Of a DNA stretch of 34,934 nucleotides, positions 16,629 through 25,697 are shown piece after piece. Position 1 is the stretch's first letter. Every line of letters begins with the position of its first letter. This DNA comes from Bacteroidota bacterium. GTDB lineage: Bacteria > Bacteroidota > Bacteroidia > Flavobacteriales > JADGDT01. A program made the position numbers and the translations under genes. Location: assembly GCA_039714315.1 (NCBI GenBank), contig JBDLJM010000016.1, positions 1 through 34,934 on the forward strand, in the 5' to 3' direction. A model generated the notes under the pieces. The model was not told the origin of the DNA, ran no database searches, and was given only the letters and a program-made list of their open reading frames with translations.

Positions 16629-17756
16629 ATGAAATATTATATAATAGCAGGAGAAGCTTCCGGCGATTTGCATGGAGCCAATTTGATGAAGGCTTTAAAG
16701 GAGGAGGATAATCAGTCCGAATTTAGGTTTTGGGGAGGAGATTTAATGGCTGCCAACGGTGGAGAATTAATAAAACATTATCGCGACCTTGCTTTTATGG
16801 GATTTGCGGAGGTGCTGATGAATATAAGAACCATTTTGGGTAATATTTCATTCTGTAAAAAAGATATTCTCGAATACAAACCCGATGCAATAATTTTGAT
16901 TGATTATCCAGGGTTTAATTTACGGATTGCAAAATTTGCAAAGCGTAATGGAATAAAGGTTTTTTATTATATATCGCCTCAAATATGGGCTTGGAAAGAA
17001 GCAAGGATAACCGAAATAAAGAATAATGTTGATAAGATGTTTGTGATTCTTCCTTTCGAAAAAGACTTCTATAAAAAACATGATTATGAGGTAGATTTCG
17101 TCGGGCATCCGTTGATTGATGCAATAGATTCAAGAAAAGCAATTGAAGACAGAAAATTCAAGGAAGAATATAATATTGATAACAGACCGGTTATTGCTAT
17201 TTTGCCGGGAAGCAGAAAGCAGGAGATAACTAAGTCGTTGCCAATAATGCTAAGTGTTAAGGATAATTTCAAAGATTATCAGTTTGTAATTGCCGGGGCA
17301 CCATCGCAGGAATATTCGTTTTATGAGAAGTTTATTAAAGATGATCAGGTTAAGTTTATAAGCAACCGCACATACGATCTGTTGCAGGTGTCAGAAGCAG
17401 CGCTAGTTACATCGGGAACAGCTACGCTGGAAGCAGCATTGTTTAAGGTGCCTGAAATTGTCTGTTATAAGGCTAATTTTATTTCATATCATATCGGTAA
17501 AAAGTTGGTTAAAATCGACTATATTTCGCTTGTAAATCTGATTATGGGTTCTGAAGTTGTTACGGAGTTGATACAGGAAGATTTTAATTCAAATCGTCTT
17601 TCTCTGGAATTGAAAAATATATTGGAAGGAGAAGGAAGAAAGAAAATGCTTGACAACTTTGATAAACTAATTTCAATCCTCGGGGGAGCCGGAGCATCGA
17701 AAAATACAGCCCGGTTGATGTATAAGTATTTGCACGAAATACCTAAAAGGAATTAG
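16629..17756 (+). CDS. lpxB: Lipid-A-disaccharide synthase
   Basis: LpxB joins UDP-2,3-diacylglucosamine to lipid X (2,3-diacylglucosamine 1-phosphate) to form the disaccharide core of lipid A at the inner membrane. The 375-residue protein is of normal size. It carries the GT19 motifs GEASGDLHGANL at the N terminus, PQIWAWKEARI, ILPGSRKQEI and SGTATLEAAL. It confirms a Gram-negative envelope. It follows the 94-residue membrane protein by 23 bases and precedes the SpoIID-domain gene by 86 bases. Confidence 0.96.
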   Translation: MKYYIIAGEASGDLHGANLMKALKEEDNQSEFRFWGGDLMAANGGELIKHYRDLAFMGFAEVLMNIRTILGNISFCKKDILEYKPDAIILIDYPGFNLRIAKFAKRNGIKVFYYISPQIWAWKEARITEIKNNVDKMFVILPFEKDFYKKHDYEVDFVGHPLIDAIDSRKAIEDRKFKEEYNIDNRPVIAILPGSRKQEITKSLPIMLSVKDNFKDYQFVIAGAPSQEYSFYEKFIKDDQVKFISNRTYDLLQVSEAALVTSGTATLEAALFKVPEIVCYKANFISYHIGKKLVKIDYISLVNLIMGSEVVTELIQEDFNSNRLSLELKNILEGEGRKKMLDNFDKLISILGGAGASKNTARLMYKYLHEIPKRN

Positions 17757-17842
17757 AGTTACAGCAATTTACAACGGATGGAATGCCTGTCTGAATTATA
17801 CTGACAGAAAGGCAAATGAGCAAAACATAAAATAATTAACAC

Positions 17843-19036
17843 GTGAATAGATTTTTGATATCAATATTTTTTCTATTATTCACTATAACTTATTCTAATG
17901 CTGATATTGTAGAGAATATTAAGGTGAGGTTGTTTTCTACCTACAATGGTAATAAAGCAATTATAAGCGTAGCTAAAGGAGATTATTTTCTTTTGGCAAA
18001 CGATGTTAAAGGAAAATTGATCGATACAATTGCAAAAGTAAGTTCATTAGATAAAGAAAGTAATACAGTATATTTTAGCTTGAAGTCAGGAAAAATATCA
18101 TTGCTACATGATAATAGGAATTTAGGTAGTTTCGATAAGGTTTATTTCGTTGCCGTACAAGACACAAGTTCATTTGTTATCAGATATGAATCTCAAAAAG
18201 AACGGTTTTACGAAGGATCATTATTAATGAGTCCAAAGAATAACAATCTGGAGATAGTAAATAAAGTGGGACTGGATAGTTATGTGGCAGGGGTTGTAGA
18301 ATCGGAAGTTGGCAGTAAAGGGAATCTTGAATTTTACAAGGCGCAAGCAATTATAGCAAGAACCTATGCCATTAAAAACTTAAATAAATTTATAAGTAAT
18401 GGCTATAACCTAACCGATGATGTGAGGAGTCAGGTGTATTTTTCGAAAAGCTATTATGTTGAGAATAATTTAATATTGAAGGCCGTAGAAGAAACTAAAA
18501 GCAAGGTTATTGTAGATTTTAACAACAGACTTATTCTTCCTGTTTTTCATGCTAATAGCGGAGGTCAGACTTCTAACGCCAAAGAAGTATGGGTTACAGA
18601 TTTGCCCTATCTGAAATCAAAAAGAGATCCGTATAGTACTACATCTCCTGGGGATAGCACTTTTTGGGAAGTTGAAATTCCAAAAGACAGGTTTCTTCTT
18701 TATTTCAATAAACGGGCTCCTGAATTTAAGAATAACAGCAAGTATTATAATGCTATACTTAGCTTTAAACAGGAGCAGAGAAAGTCTCATTTATCATATA
18801 GAAATGTAAAAATACCGCTAAAAGAAATCAGGTCACAGTTTAAACTGCGATCTACATTTTTCGATATTTCTGATAGGGGAGATAAAGTGTTAATTTCCGG
18901 AAAAGGTTATGGACATGGTGTAGGTTTATCGCAGATTGGCGCCATACATATGGCGGAAAGAGGCTATACTTACGATCAAATAATAAAGTTTTATTACCAT
19001 AATGTAAAAGTGGTTGATTATAAAGAGGTTATATAA
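17843..19036 (+). CDS. SpoIID/LytB-domain protein, putative peptidoglycan lytic enzyme or amidase enhancer
   Basis: The 397-residue protein uses a GTG start at 17843, which gives a good signal peptide (MNRFLISIFFLLFTITYSNA). The SpoIID/LytB domain is shown by YVAGVVESEVGS, FYKAQAIIARTYAIKN, HANSGGQT and, near the C terminus, GYGHGVGLSQIGAIHMAERG. In Bacillus SpoIID is a lytic transglycosylase acting on denuded glycan strands, and LytB enhances amidase activity. Homologues are common in non-sporulating Bacteroidota, where the role is less clear. The likely place of action is the periplasm. The DUF6427-like membrane protein follows after three bases, so the two are probably co-translated. Confidence 0.88.
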   Translation: MNRFLISIFFLLFTITYSNADIVENIKVRLFSTYNGNKAIISVAKGDYFLLANDVKGKLIDTIAKVSSLDKESNTVYFSLKSGKISLLHDNRNLGSFDKVYFVAVQDTSSFVIRYESQKERFYEGSLLMSPKNNNLEIVNKVGLDSYVAGVVESEVGSKGNLEFYKAQAIIARTYAIKNLNKFISNGYNLTDDVRSQVYFSKSYYVENNLILKAVEETKSKVIVDFNNRLILPVFHANSGGQTSNAKEVWVTDLPYLKSKRDPYSTTSPGDSTFWEVEIPKDRFLLYFNKRAPEFKNNSKYYNAILSFKQEQRKSHLSYRNVKIPLKEIRSQFKLRSTFFDISDRGDKVLISGKGYGHGVGLSQIGAIHMAERGYTYDQIIKFYYHNVKVVDYKEVI

Positions 19037-19039
19037 ATT

Positions 19040-20020
19040 ATGCTTACAAAAGTTTTTAATAATACACATCCTATAACAATTTTATTATTGTTTTTGTTTC
19101 TGGTATTGGTTTCCGCGAGTAGTTTTTATGGCTACTTTAATATAGAAAGTTTTCACAATGAATTTTTGGTTCAAAATCACTACCCAAACCTTGGGGATGT
19201 AATACCTGTTGTTCTTTCGCTTTTCTTTGTAGTTTCGTTGGGGGTGCTTGTAAATTACATAGTTCATGAGAATTCCATTACCGGTGACAACTCATTTGCT
19301 TTGTTGTTTTTTGTGTTGCTGATATCTTCTTTTCCCGGTATAGTAATTTTTAATCCAATATTAGCATCTACATTTTTTGTGGTGCTTGCTCTTAAGAACT
19401 TGCTTAGCCTCCACGTACATAAAAAAATGACGATAAAATTGTTTAATGCAGGTTTTCTTATCGGTATAGCTGCGGTTATTTATCCTTATTCTATTTTATA
19501 TGGTATTTTGATATATTTGGGAATAATAATTTATGGAGCCGATAATTGGCGTCAGTGGTTTTTGCCTATTGTTGGAATACTTATTCCTTTTTATCTTTTG
19601 TTTACCGGGTATTTTTGGTTCGATAATTTGGGAGAATATTGGGATAGGTTTTTTATTCATTCTTTTCGCTATAGAGAAAATGATTTTTATGGTTCAAAGA
19701 ACGTAATGATAGTTCTGGGAATTTATTTGTTGATTACAATCTTCGCAATTTTTGATTATAGCAGTAATATGCGGCTTCACAAACTCGATACGCGTAAAAG
19801 TTATGCTATGACATACCTGGGGCTTTTTATCGGTGTAATTATCGCAATGTTTGGCACTATCACAAATGGTCAGGAGCTGATAATCCTTTTTCTTCCAATA
19901 TCCGCAATTTGGGCGAAGTTTATTCAACACAAGAAAAAACCCATATGGAGAAATGTTTTTATGGGGTTGATTATAATAATAATAATTGTCAGCTATATTA
20001 CATCTTTTAATATTACATAA
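19040..20020 (+). CDS. Polytopic membrane protein, probable DUF6427 family
   Basis: The 326-residue protein is almost all hydrophobic segments, about nine or ten spans, with short charged loops (YRENDFYGSKN, MRLHKLDTRKS). The start MLTKVFNNTHPI and the overall pattern resemble the flavobacterial family called DUF6427. That identification is from memory and unverified. It begins three bases after the SpoIID-domain gene, which suggests a shared envelope role. No catalytic motif is visible. Confidence 0.75.
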   Translation: MLTKVFNNTHPITILLLFLFLVLVSASSFYGYFNIESFHNEFLVQNHYPNLGDVIPVVLSLFFVVSLGVLVNYIVHENSITGDNSFALLFFVLLISSFPGIVIFNPILASTFFVVLALKNLLSLHVHKKMTIKLFNAGFLIGIAAVIYPYSILYGILIYLGIIIYGADNWRQWFLPIVGILIPFYLLFTGYFWFDNLGEYWDRFFIHSFRYRENDFYGSKNVMIVLGIYLLITIFAIFDYSSNMRLHKLDTRKSYAMTYLGLFIGVIIAMFGTITNGQELIILFLPISAIWAKFIQHKKKPIWRNVFMGLIIIIIIVSYITSFNIT

Positions 20021-20050
20021 CCGGGTTATTAATAGGTGAATATAAGAAAA

Positions 20051-20563
20051 CTATAAAATTCTCTGATAAAAATATACATCACTGAGTTTTTTGTCACTTA
20101 GCCACCAATCTTTTTTGACACCTGTTTTTTTAAAGTTATTGCTCTCAAAAAAACTGATACTAGCTTTGTTATTACATTGAATATCGCAGTATAATTGATG
20201 TAGGTTTAGCGTTTTCTTACAGTATACAACTAAGAGGTCAAGAGCTTCTTTTCCATAACCAAGACTCTGGTGTTTATCATTTATAATTATACCAATCCCA
20301 CTTCGTTTATGGATTGGATCAAAGTCAAATAAATCAATTAGTCCTACTGTTTCTCCGTTTTTTATATTTTCGATCACCAACCTTAGTTGTCCTGTTTTAG
20401 TAATATCCCGGTCGATATTTTCCAAATACTGATGCAACAGATATTTGGAGAATGGAATTTTTGTTTCTGAAATTTTCCAGTTATCAACATCATTTTCTAC
20501 CATGTAAAGAAAGCTGAGGTCATCCGGCTCTAGAGCCCTTAATTTTATTTTGTCTCCAATCAT
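20051..20563 (-). CDS. GNAT-family N-acetyltransferase
   Basis: The 170-residue protein has the RimJ/RimL-like GNAT layout. It starts MIGDKIKLRALEPDDLSFLY, has a central beta strand GIGIIINDKHQS, the acetyl-CoA loop LGYGKEALDLLVVYC and the C-terminal SISFFESNNFKKTG. Such enzymes acetylate protein N termini, amines or antibiotics, and the substrate cannot be told here. The start codon shares one base with the stop codon of the upstream gene (TAATG), so translation is probably coupled. It is the last gene of the minus-strand run. Confidence 0.88.
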   Translation of the reverse strand: MIGDKIKLRALEPDDLSFLYMVENDVDNWKISETKIPFSKYLLHQYLENIDRDITKTGQLRLVIENIKNGETVGLIDLFDFDPIHKRSGIGIIINDKHQSLGYGKEALDLLVVYCKKTLNLHQLYCDIQCNNKASISFFESNNFKKTGVKKDWWLSDKKLSDVYFYQRIL

Positions 20564-21621
20564 TATCTAATGTTATATGAAGCCATCACCGGGTAGTGGT
20601 CAGAGAGAGCTTTATTATTTAAGGTCTTAAATCCTACTACTCTAAAGTTTGGATCGCCAAATACAAAATCAATTCTCAGTGGGAAATATTTAAAATCGAA
20701 TGTTTTTCCAAATCCTTGTCCTCCAACTTCGAATGCATCAACTAAATCACCTCTTATCTCCCTGTATTCATAAGAGAATGCACTTGAATTAAAATCACCC
20801 ATTACAATTACCGGATATGGGGAACTGTTTATATGTTCGCGTAATAAATCGGCTTGTTCACCATGTCGTCCGAACCCTTTATCTATCTTAGAGGCAATTG
20901 ATCTCACATTGTTTCCAATATTATTTTTTGAGTCCGAAATGTCGAAGGCTTTATCAAGAGCCAAATCACTCTTGTCTAAGCTTAAGGTTTCAAGGTGAAT
21001 ACTGTAAACTCTAACATAGTCACCATTCACATCAATATCAATATAAACAGCACTATTTGAAGTGGAAGGAAACTTTACGTTTCCATTACTAATAATTTTA
21101 TATTTTGAGAATATAGCCTGACCCCAGTATTTTTCCGTTCCCGGGTAATAAAAGTGGGTGTATTCATAATCTCCAATGTCGAAATTTTTCATCTGATGGT
21201 ATTCCTGAAAAGCGACAATATCGGGACTTTCATTTTTTACTAAATCATATATTTCGTTTTCTATACCCGGCTCTTTAATCCAATTGAAAACATTGAACAT
21301 TCTAACATTGAAGGTCATTACTTTCAGATCTTCACTTCCTACAAATTGGCTGTTAGACCATCTGAAGAAATTATCAATATGGTTAATACCTAAAATAAGT
21401 ATCACTAATGAAAATATGAATCGGATGTTCAAATTCATAATCCACAACAGAACAAATACTATATTGATTATCATCAACACTGGCATAAGTAAACTTAGTG
21501 TAGCTATAAATGGAATTGTTCCCGGGTAAATTAGGGGAACAAAGTAACTCGCAATGAGTAAAAGCCCAAATACGATGTTAACGAAGTAAAACATTTTGCC
21601 AAAGAAGCCAAGCTTTTTCAT
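20563..21621 (-). CDS. Membrane-anchored endonuclease/exonuclease/phosphatase-family protein
   Basis: The 352-residue protein has two or three hydrophobic segments in its first 80 residues, followed by an exonuclease III-like phosphoesterase domain. Motifs visible are MTFNVRMFN, AFQEYHQ, YSIHLETLS, MGDFNSSAFS, RIDFVFGD and the C-terminal SDHYPV, which together supply the metal-binding and catalytic residues. The catalytic domain probably faces the periplasm. Substrates could be nucleic acid, a phospholipid or an inositol-type phosphate. The start codon is preceded by a leader nearly identical to that of the gene at 25643. The rhomboid gene upstream ends 20 bases before. Confidence 0.88.
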   Translation of the reverse strand: MKKLGFFGKMFYFVNIVFGLLLIASYFVPLIYPGTIPFIATLSLLMPVLMIINIVFVLLWIMNLNIRFIFSLVILILGINHIDNFFRWSNSQFVGSEDLKVMTFNVRMFNVFNWIKEPGIENEIYDLVKNESPDIVAFQEYHQMKNFDIGDYEYTHFYYPGTEKYWGQAIFSKYKIISNGNVKFPSTSNSAVYIDIDVNGDYVRVYSIHLETLSLDKSDLALDKAFDISDSKNNIGNNVRSIASKIDKGFGRHGEQADLLREHINSSPYPVIVMGDFNSSAFSYEYREIRGDLVDAFEVGGQGFGKTFDFKYFPLRIDFVFGDPNFRVVGFKTLNNKALSDHYPVMASYNIR

Positions 21622-21640
21622 CTGTTAATAGTTTGTTTTA

Positions 21641-22531
21641 TTATTTCTTTCCTGCCTTAAACAGAAATTCTTTTTCATCGGCACTTAAACTTTCGTAGCC
21701 AGATTTTGATATTTTACCAAGAATATCATCGATCTTTTCTTCTTCTTCTCTTTTACTTAAATTGTAATCGTAATCATTTCGGGGTGTTTGGTTTTTATAG
21801 ACTTTTTGAAATGGGTTCTTTTTTTTGTTGAATATATTATTGAATCGGTCAATAATATTATTTATCCATCGGCCTATATCTTTATTGTGCTGAAGTTGTT
21901 TCCCGTAAATAAACCCTATGAGAGCACCCCCAATATGCGACAGATGACCTCCCTCATTCCCATCACCCTGAAAATTTAAGAAGTCAAGAAATATGAAGAA
22001 AGCTGCAAGATGCCAAAGTTTTACGCGTCCAATCAGGAACAGTCGTATTGAATAGTTTGGCACATAGGTTGCTATTGCAATAAGTACGGCCATTACTCCG
22101 GCTGATGCACCTATAATTCTGTAATATGAAACCGGATTGTCAAATAAAGGGAATATGTTTATTGCAACAACAAAAAACAGACCACCTACAATAATACCTA
22201 AAATGTATAAACTCAATAATTGTTTCTGACTTAAGTATTGGAGAAAAATCTGCCCTGAGAGGTAGAGCAAAACCATATTAAAAAAGATATGACCAAATCC
22301 GCTATGAAAAATACTGTATGTTAGTATTGTCCATGGCTTTGTGATAAAATCTACACCATCAGCATGTAATGCAAACCACGACCATAAGAAGGTTTGATCG
22401 GTATTAAATAAACGTAGAAAAAAGTTTAGAATTAACATCAAAATAAATACACCAACATTCAGGTATATTAGCTTTATAAGCGATGTTCCTTTCGAAAACT
22501 CATATTTCAGTCTTTTTAAAACTTCATTCAT
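21641..22531 (-). CDS. Rhomboid-family intramembrane serine protease with cytoplasmic tail
   Basis: The 296-residue protein has a six-span rhomboid core. HIFFN at 81-85 supplies the conserved His and Asn of the oxyanion region. GASAG at 141-145 holds the catalytic Ser143, and HLSHIGG holds the catalytic His199. About 85 residues follow the last membrane span, rich in lysine, asparagine and glutamate, ending SGYESLSADEKEFLFKAG. This resembles the DUF6576 tail common on Bacteroidota rhomboids. It stands in tandem with a second rhomboid gene 34 bases upstream, which suggests an old duplication. Confidence 0.92.
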   Translation of the reverse strand: MNEVLKRLKYEFSKGTSLIKLIYLNVGVFILMLILNFFLRLFNTDQTFLWSWFALHADGVDFITKPWTILTYSIFHSGFGHIFFNMVLLYLSGQIFLQYLSQKQLLSLYILGIIVGGLFFVVAINIFPLFDNPVSYYRIIGASAGVMAVLIAIATYVPNYSIRLFLIGRVKLWHLAAFFIFLDFLNFQGDGNEGGHLSHIGGALIGFIYGKQLQHNKDIGRWINNIIDRFNNIFNKKKNPFQKVYKNQTPRNDYDYNLSKREEEEKIDDILGKISKSGYESLSADEKEFLFKAGKK

Positions 22532-22565
22532 TATCTTACAGTTTATTCTTTCTTTAAATATTCAG

Positions 22566-23336
22566 TTAATACATCGGATTTCCCATTCCCTTTTTTTGCC
22601 AGTATTTAATCAACAGGTATCCAAATAGCATTCCTCCCAAATGAGCAAAGTGTGCTACATTACTTCCACTGGAGTTGAAACCCTGGAAAAATTCAACAGC
22701 ACCTAAAATTATTACTAACCACTTAGCCTTGATAGGGAATAAGAAGTATATATATATCATCATATTCGGGAAAATCATTCCAAAGGCCATTAATACTCCA
22801 TAAACCGCCCCCGAGGCTCCAATGACAGGAGTGTTGAAAGCAAGCCAGTAATCACGTAAAACATCTTCTGTTACGGAACTTAAGACTGCAGGATTATATC
22901 TCATGGTTGTAACCAGATTCATTAAATCGGATTGACTCATACCTGCCTCCATAAGCTGGTTCTGTAACATCATTGCTTCTGTATAATGCACAGCCGTGTA
23001 GAGTAATCCGGCTCCCAGTCCGGTAACCATATAAAATACCAGAAATCTCTTTGCACCCCAAATATTTTCGAGCATATTACCAAACATCCAAAGCATAAAC
23101 ATATTCATAAATATGTGTCCCGGATTCGAGATACTGTGCATAAACATATGAGTAATAAACTGATGAGGGGCAAAGTTTGTACTTCCCGGTAAGAACAGTC
23201 CAAAAGCTTTTATCAGATCAATACCAAAATTGCGCAGTACAATTGTTCCTAAAAAGAACAGACCATTTATGATAATCAGATTCTTAATTACATCAGGTAA
23301 TCTTTTAAATGTTGTAGGCTGAAAGTTGTATGACAT
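22566..23336 (-). CDS. Rhomboid-family intramembrane serine protease
   Basis: The 256-residue protein has the rhomboid core with HIFMN near 74-78, GASGAVYG with catalytic Ser175, and HFAHLGG with catalytic His232. A loop of about 50 residues (116-165) between two membrane spans is longer than in its neighbour. It lacks the cytoplasmic tail of the other rhomboid and ends KKGMGNPMY. The gene follows mutL after a 135-base gap in which I see no terminator or clear promoter box. The two rhomboids probably share expression but differ in substrate access. Confidence 0.92.
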   Translation of the reverse strand: MSYNFQPTTFKRLPDVIKNLIIINGLFFLGTIVLRNFGIDLIKAFGLFLPGSTNFAPHQFITHMFMHSISNPGHIFMNMFMLWMFGNMLENIWGAKRFLVFYMVTGLGAGLLYTAVHYTEAMMLQNQLMEAGMSQSDLMNLVTTMRYNPAVLSSVTEDVLRDYWLAFNTPVIGASGAVYGVLMAFGMIFPNMMIYIYFLFPIKAKWLVIILGAVEFFQGFNSSGSNVAHFAHLGGMLFGYLLIKYWQKKGMGNPMY

Positions 23337-23471
23337 TTTAATCTATTATTTTTTATAAAATTTTTAAATACACCTGATTATCTGTTAGTTGCTATTTCAA
23401 TACCGGTCTGTTTTACTATGTGTAATTTACTAAAATATGATGAGATAATACTTACTAATATTTTCATTCTA

Positions 23472-25367
23472 TCATATAAATCTCTTTTCAATATCTTCGA
23501 GAGAAATTATGCTAGTTATCATTTTTCCCGATGGACTATAGTTTGGATTTTCGCATGCGAACAATTTATTTACTATATCCGACATTTGATTTTGCTGTAG
23601 AGCAACGCCATATTTCACCGCTTTGGTTTTAGCAAACGACAGTGCCAGGAGGTGTAGTTTGTTTTCTATCACATCTGTTTCAGCAAATTCTAAATCGTTT
23701 AAGACTTTTTCAATCATGTTTTTCGAGTCGTTCTCAGAAAATTCGGCAGGGATGCCAATTATGGTAACTATATTAGTTGAAAAGCCTGTAAATGTAAAGC
23801 CTATTTTTTCCAGATCGGGTAGTACCTGTTGCAATAACGCCCATTGGGCTTCGTTCATTTCTATATCAATAGGAAACAGAAGTTGTTGACTTGCAAAATT
23901 ATCATGCGTTATGTTGTTGTAAAACTGATCGTATAAGATTCGTTCATGTGCATTGTTCTGATCAATTGTCAGCATTCCTGATCGTACATGGCTCAGGATA
24001 TACTTTTTGTGGAGCTGAAAGTGGATGTCACTTTTCTGTTCAAAAGAGCTGTCGTCATTTTCTAAACCGGATTGTTCAGTTTCCTCATCCCAGGTTATGT
24101 TTGAGGTGTCGATTGAATTTGTCGGACTAACTATAAAGGAGTCATCCGGCGACAGATTTTCTAATCCGCTGTATAAGGCATCCCATCCCGAAGTATCTGC
24201 TTTTTTGAATGATGCAGATCCTCCTCCGTAATTCTTTTGACCGGAATAACTGTTGTCTTCCTTAAAAGGATTGTATTCAGGGTTAACATCAATTGAAGGT
24301 TGTGAGAAATTATCGGAAGGCCTCATTAGTTCCTCATCTAGGTTGCCGTCTACCGAAAAATCAAGCGAAGGTGAAATGTTGTATTGGCCTAAAGAATGTT
24401 TTATGGTAGAACGTAAAATAGCATAAATACTTCTTTCATCCTCAAATTTTATTTCAGTTTTTGTCGGATGGATATTAATATCGATCGACTTTGGATCAAT
24501 ATCCAGATAAATAAAATATGACGGATAGCTGTCAGGAGGTAAAAGACTTTCAAAAGCAGCACTAACTGCATGATTCAGATAAGTACTCTTGATAAAGCGG
24601 TTGTTTACAAAAAAATATTGTTCACCTCTTCTTCGTTTAGAGAATTCCGGTTTACCTACATAACCTCTTAATGATACAATCTCTGTATCTTCTTCGATAG
24701 GGAAGAATTTATCGTTGGTTTTTGATCCGAATATTGAATCAATCCTTTTTTTGAGTTTAGCGGCTTCAAGACTGTAAACAGTATTACCATTGTGTGTCAG
24801 CGAGAATTTTATGTCGGGATGAGCAAGTGATATTCTTAAAAATTCATCAACTATATGTTTTGTCTCTGCTTTCTCCGATTTTAGAAAGTTTCGACGGGCA
24901 GGAATGTTAAAAAATAGATTTTTAACCGAAATATTAGTCCCTTCCGGTGAAGAACATACATCTTGCGATTTTACTTTTGAACCTTCAATTTTTATACATG
25001 TTGCTAAATCATCACCCTCTTTTCTTGTTTTTAATTCTACCTGACTAATAGCAGCAATCGAAGCCAACGCTTCTCCTCTGAAACCTTTTGTACTGAGGTT
25101 AAAAAGATCTTCGGCCGATGAAATTTTTGAAGTTGCATGTCGTTCAAAACTCATTCGGGCGTCTGTGGCACTCATACCTTTGCCATTATCTATAACCTGG
25201 ATTAGAGTTTTCCCTGAATCTTTAATTATTAGCTTTAATTCAGTGGCGCCGGCATCTATTGAATTTTCAAGTAGTTCTTTTACAGCCGAAGCAGGTCGTT
25301 GAACTACCTCACCGGCCGCAATTTGGTTAGCCACACTATCGGGTAACAGTTTTATTATATCTGCCAT
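23472..25367 (-). CDS. mutL: DNA mismatch repair protein MutL
   Basis: MutL links mismatch recognition by MutS to strand removal. The 631-residue protein has the GHKL ATPase domain at the N terminus (QVIDNGKGM and STKGFRGEALASIAAIS), the MutL transducer domain and a C-terminal dimerisation domain after a polar linker (about 345-445). The metal-binding endonuclease motif DQHAx2Ex4E is altered to DQNNAHERILYD at 469, and the later CPHGRP site reads YSPSGK near 610. The nicking activity of this copy is therefore doubtful. I believe such changes are common in the phylum. It starts 18 bases after the upstream 85-residue gene. Confidence 0.95.
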   Translation of the reverse strand: MADIIKLLPDSVANQIAAGEVVQRPASAVKELLENSIDAGATELKLIIKDSGKTLIQVIDNGKGMSATDARMSFERHATSKISSAEDLFNLSTKGFRGEALASIAAISQVELKTRKEGDDLATCIKIEGSKVKSQDVCSSPEGTNISVKNLFFNIPARRNFLKSEKAETKHIVDEFLRISLAHPDIKFSLTHNGNTVYSLEAAKLKKRIDSIFGSKTNDKFFPIEEDTEIVSLRGYVGKPEFSKRRRGEQYFFVNNRFIKSTYLNHAVSAAFESLLPPDSYPSYFIYLDIDPKSIDINIHPTKTEIKFEDERSIYAILRSTIKHSLGQYNISPSLDFSVDGNLDEELMRPSDNFSQPSIDVNPEYNPFKEDNSYSGQKNYGGGSASFKKADTSGWDALYSGLENLSPDDSFIVSPTNSIDTSNITWDEETEQSGLENDDSSFEQKSDIHFQLHKKYILSHVRSGMLTIDQNNAHERILYDQFYNNITHDNFASQQLLFPIDIEMNEAQWALLQQVLPDLEKIGFTFTGFSTNIVTIIGIPAEFSENDSKNMIEKVLNDLEFAETDVIENKLHLLALSFAKTKAVKYGVALQQNQMSDIVNKLFACENPNYSPSGKMITSIISLEDIEKRFI

Positions 25368-25385
25368 GTATATTATTCAGGAGCT

Positions 25386-25643
25386 TTATTTATACAAAAA
25401 ATACCATGCTAAGAACAATAGCCCGGCTATTATTAATAACAATCTAATGTTGGAACTTCCGGTCTTTCTTTTAGAGCTTTTTTTAAAACTTCCACGGATT
25501 CTTTCCTTGGTAGCCTCCGGACTGTTCTCGCCTTTGTATTTTGCTTTTATTCTTTCCAGACGCTCCTTGCGTTCATCGTAGTAGCGAGGTTGGAAATCAA
25601 AACGCTTATAACTATTTAACTTTATGAATGAAGGTAATTTCAT
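25386..25643 (-). CDS. Small single-span membrane protein upstream of mutL
   Basis: The 85-residue protein starts MKLPSFIKLNSYKRFDFQPRY. It has a highly charged middle (ERKERLERIKAKYKGE), a basic linker (FKKSSKRKTGSS) and one C-terminal membrane span (about 65-83). The start K-x-F-x-(Y/F)-x-PRYYD resembles a flavobacterial family often named riboflavin synthase subunit beta in databases. That name seems to be a neighbour-based mistake, since nothing here resembles riboflavin or lumazine synthase. It is the first gene of the mutL-rhomboid run. Its function is unknown. Confidence 0.8.
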   Translation of the reverse strand: MKLPSFIKLNSYKRFDFQPRYYDERKERLERIKAKYKGENSPEATKERIRGSFKKSSKRKTGSSNIRLLLIIAGLLFLAWYFLYK

Positions 25644-25670
25644 CTGTTAATAATTTGTTTTATTCGGTCA

Positions 25671-25697
25671 CCTGCCTGACTGCGTCTTGCAGGCAGG
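25671..25697. repeat. GC-rich inverted repeat
   Basis: CCTGCCTG (25671-25678) is the exact reverse complement of CAGGCAGG (25690-25697), with an 11-base spacer. It stands out in an AT-rich gap and could be a member of a dispersed palindromic repeat family or a hairpin in the leader of the mutL run. Confidence 0.6.

Noticed and set aside
17781-17822. Weak hairpin between lpxB and the SpoIID-domain gene as a terminator
   Set aside because: The stem is short and interrupted and lacks a T run, so I treat the two genes as possibly co-transcribed.
25386-25643. Calling the 85-residue gene riboflavin synthase beta subunit
   Set aside because: The residues show a charged region and a single membrane span, with nothing of the lumazine synthase fold. 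The name seems to be carried over from neighbouring genes in databases.
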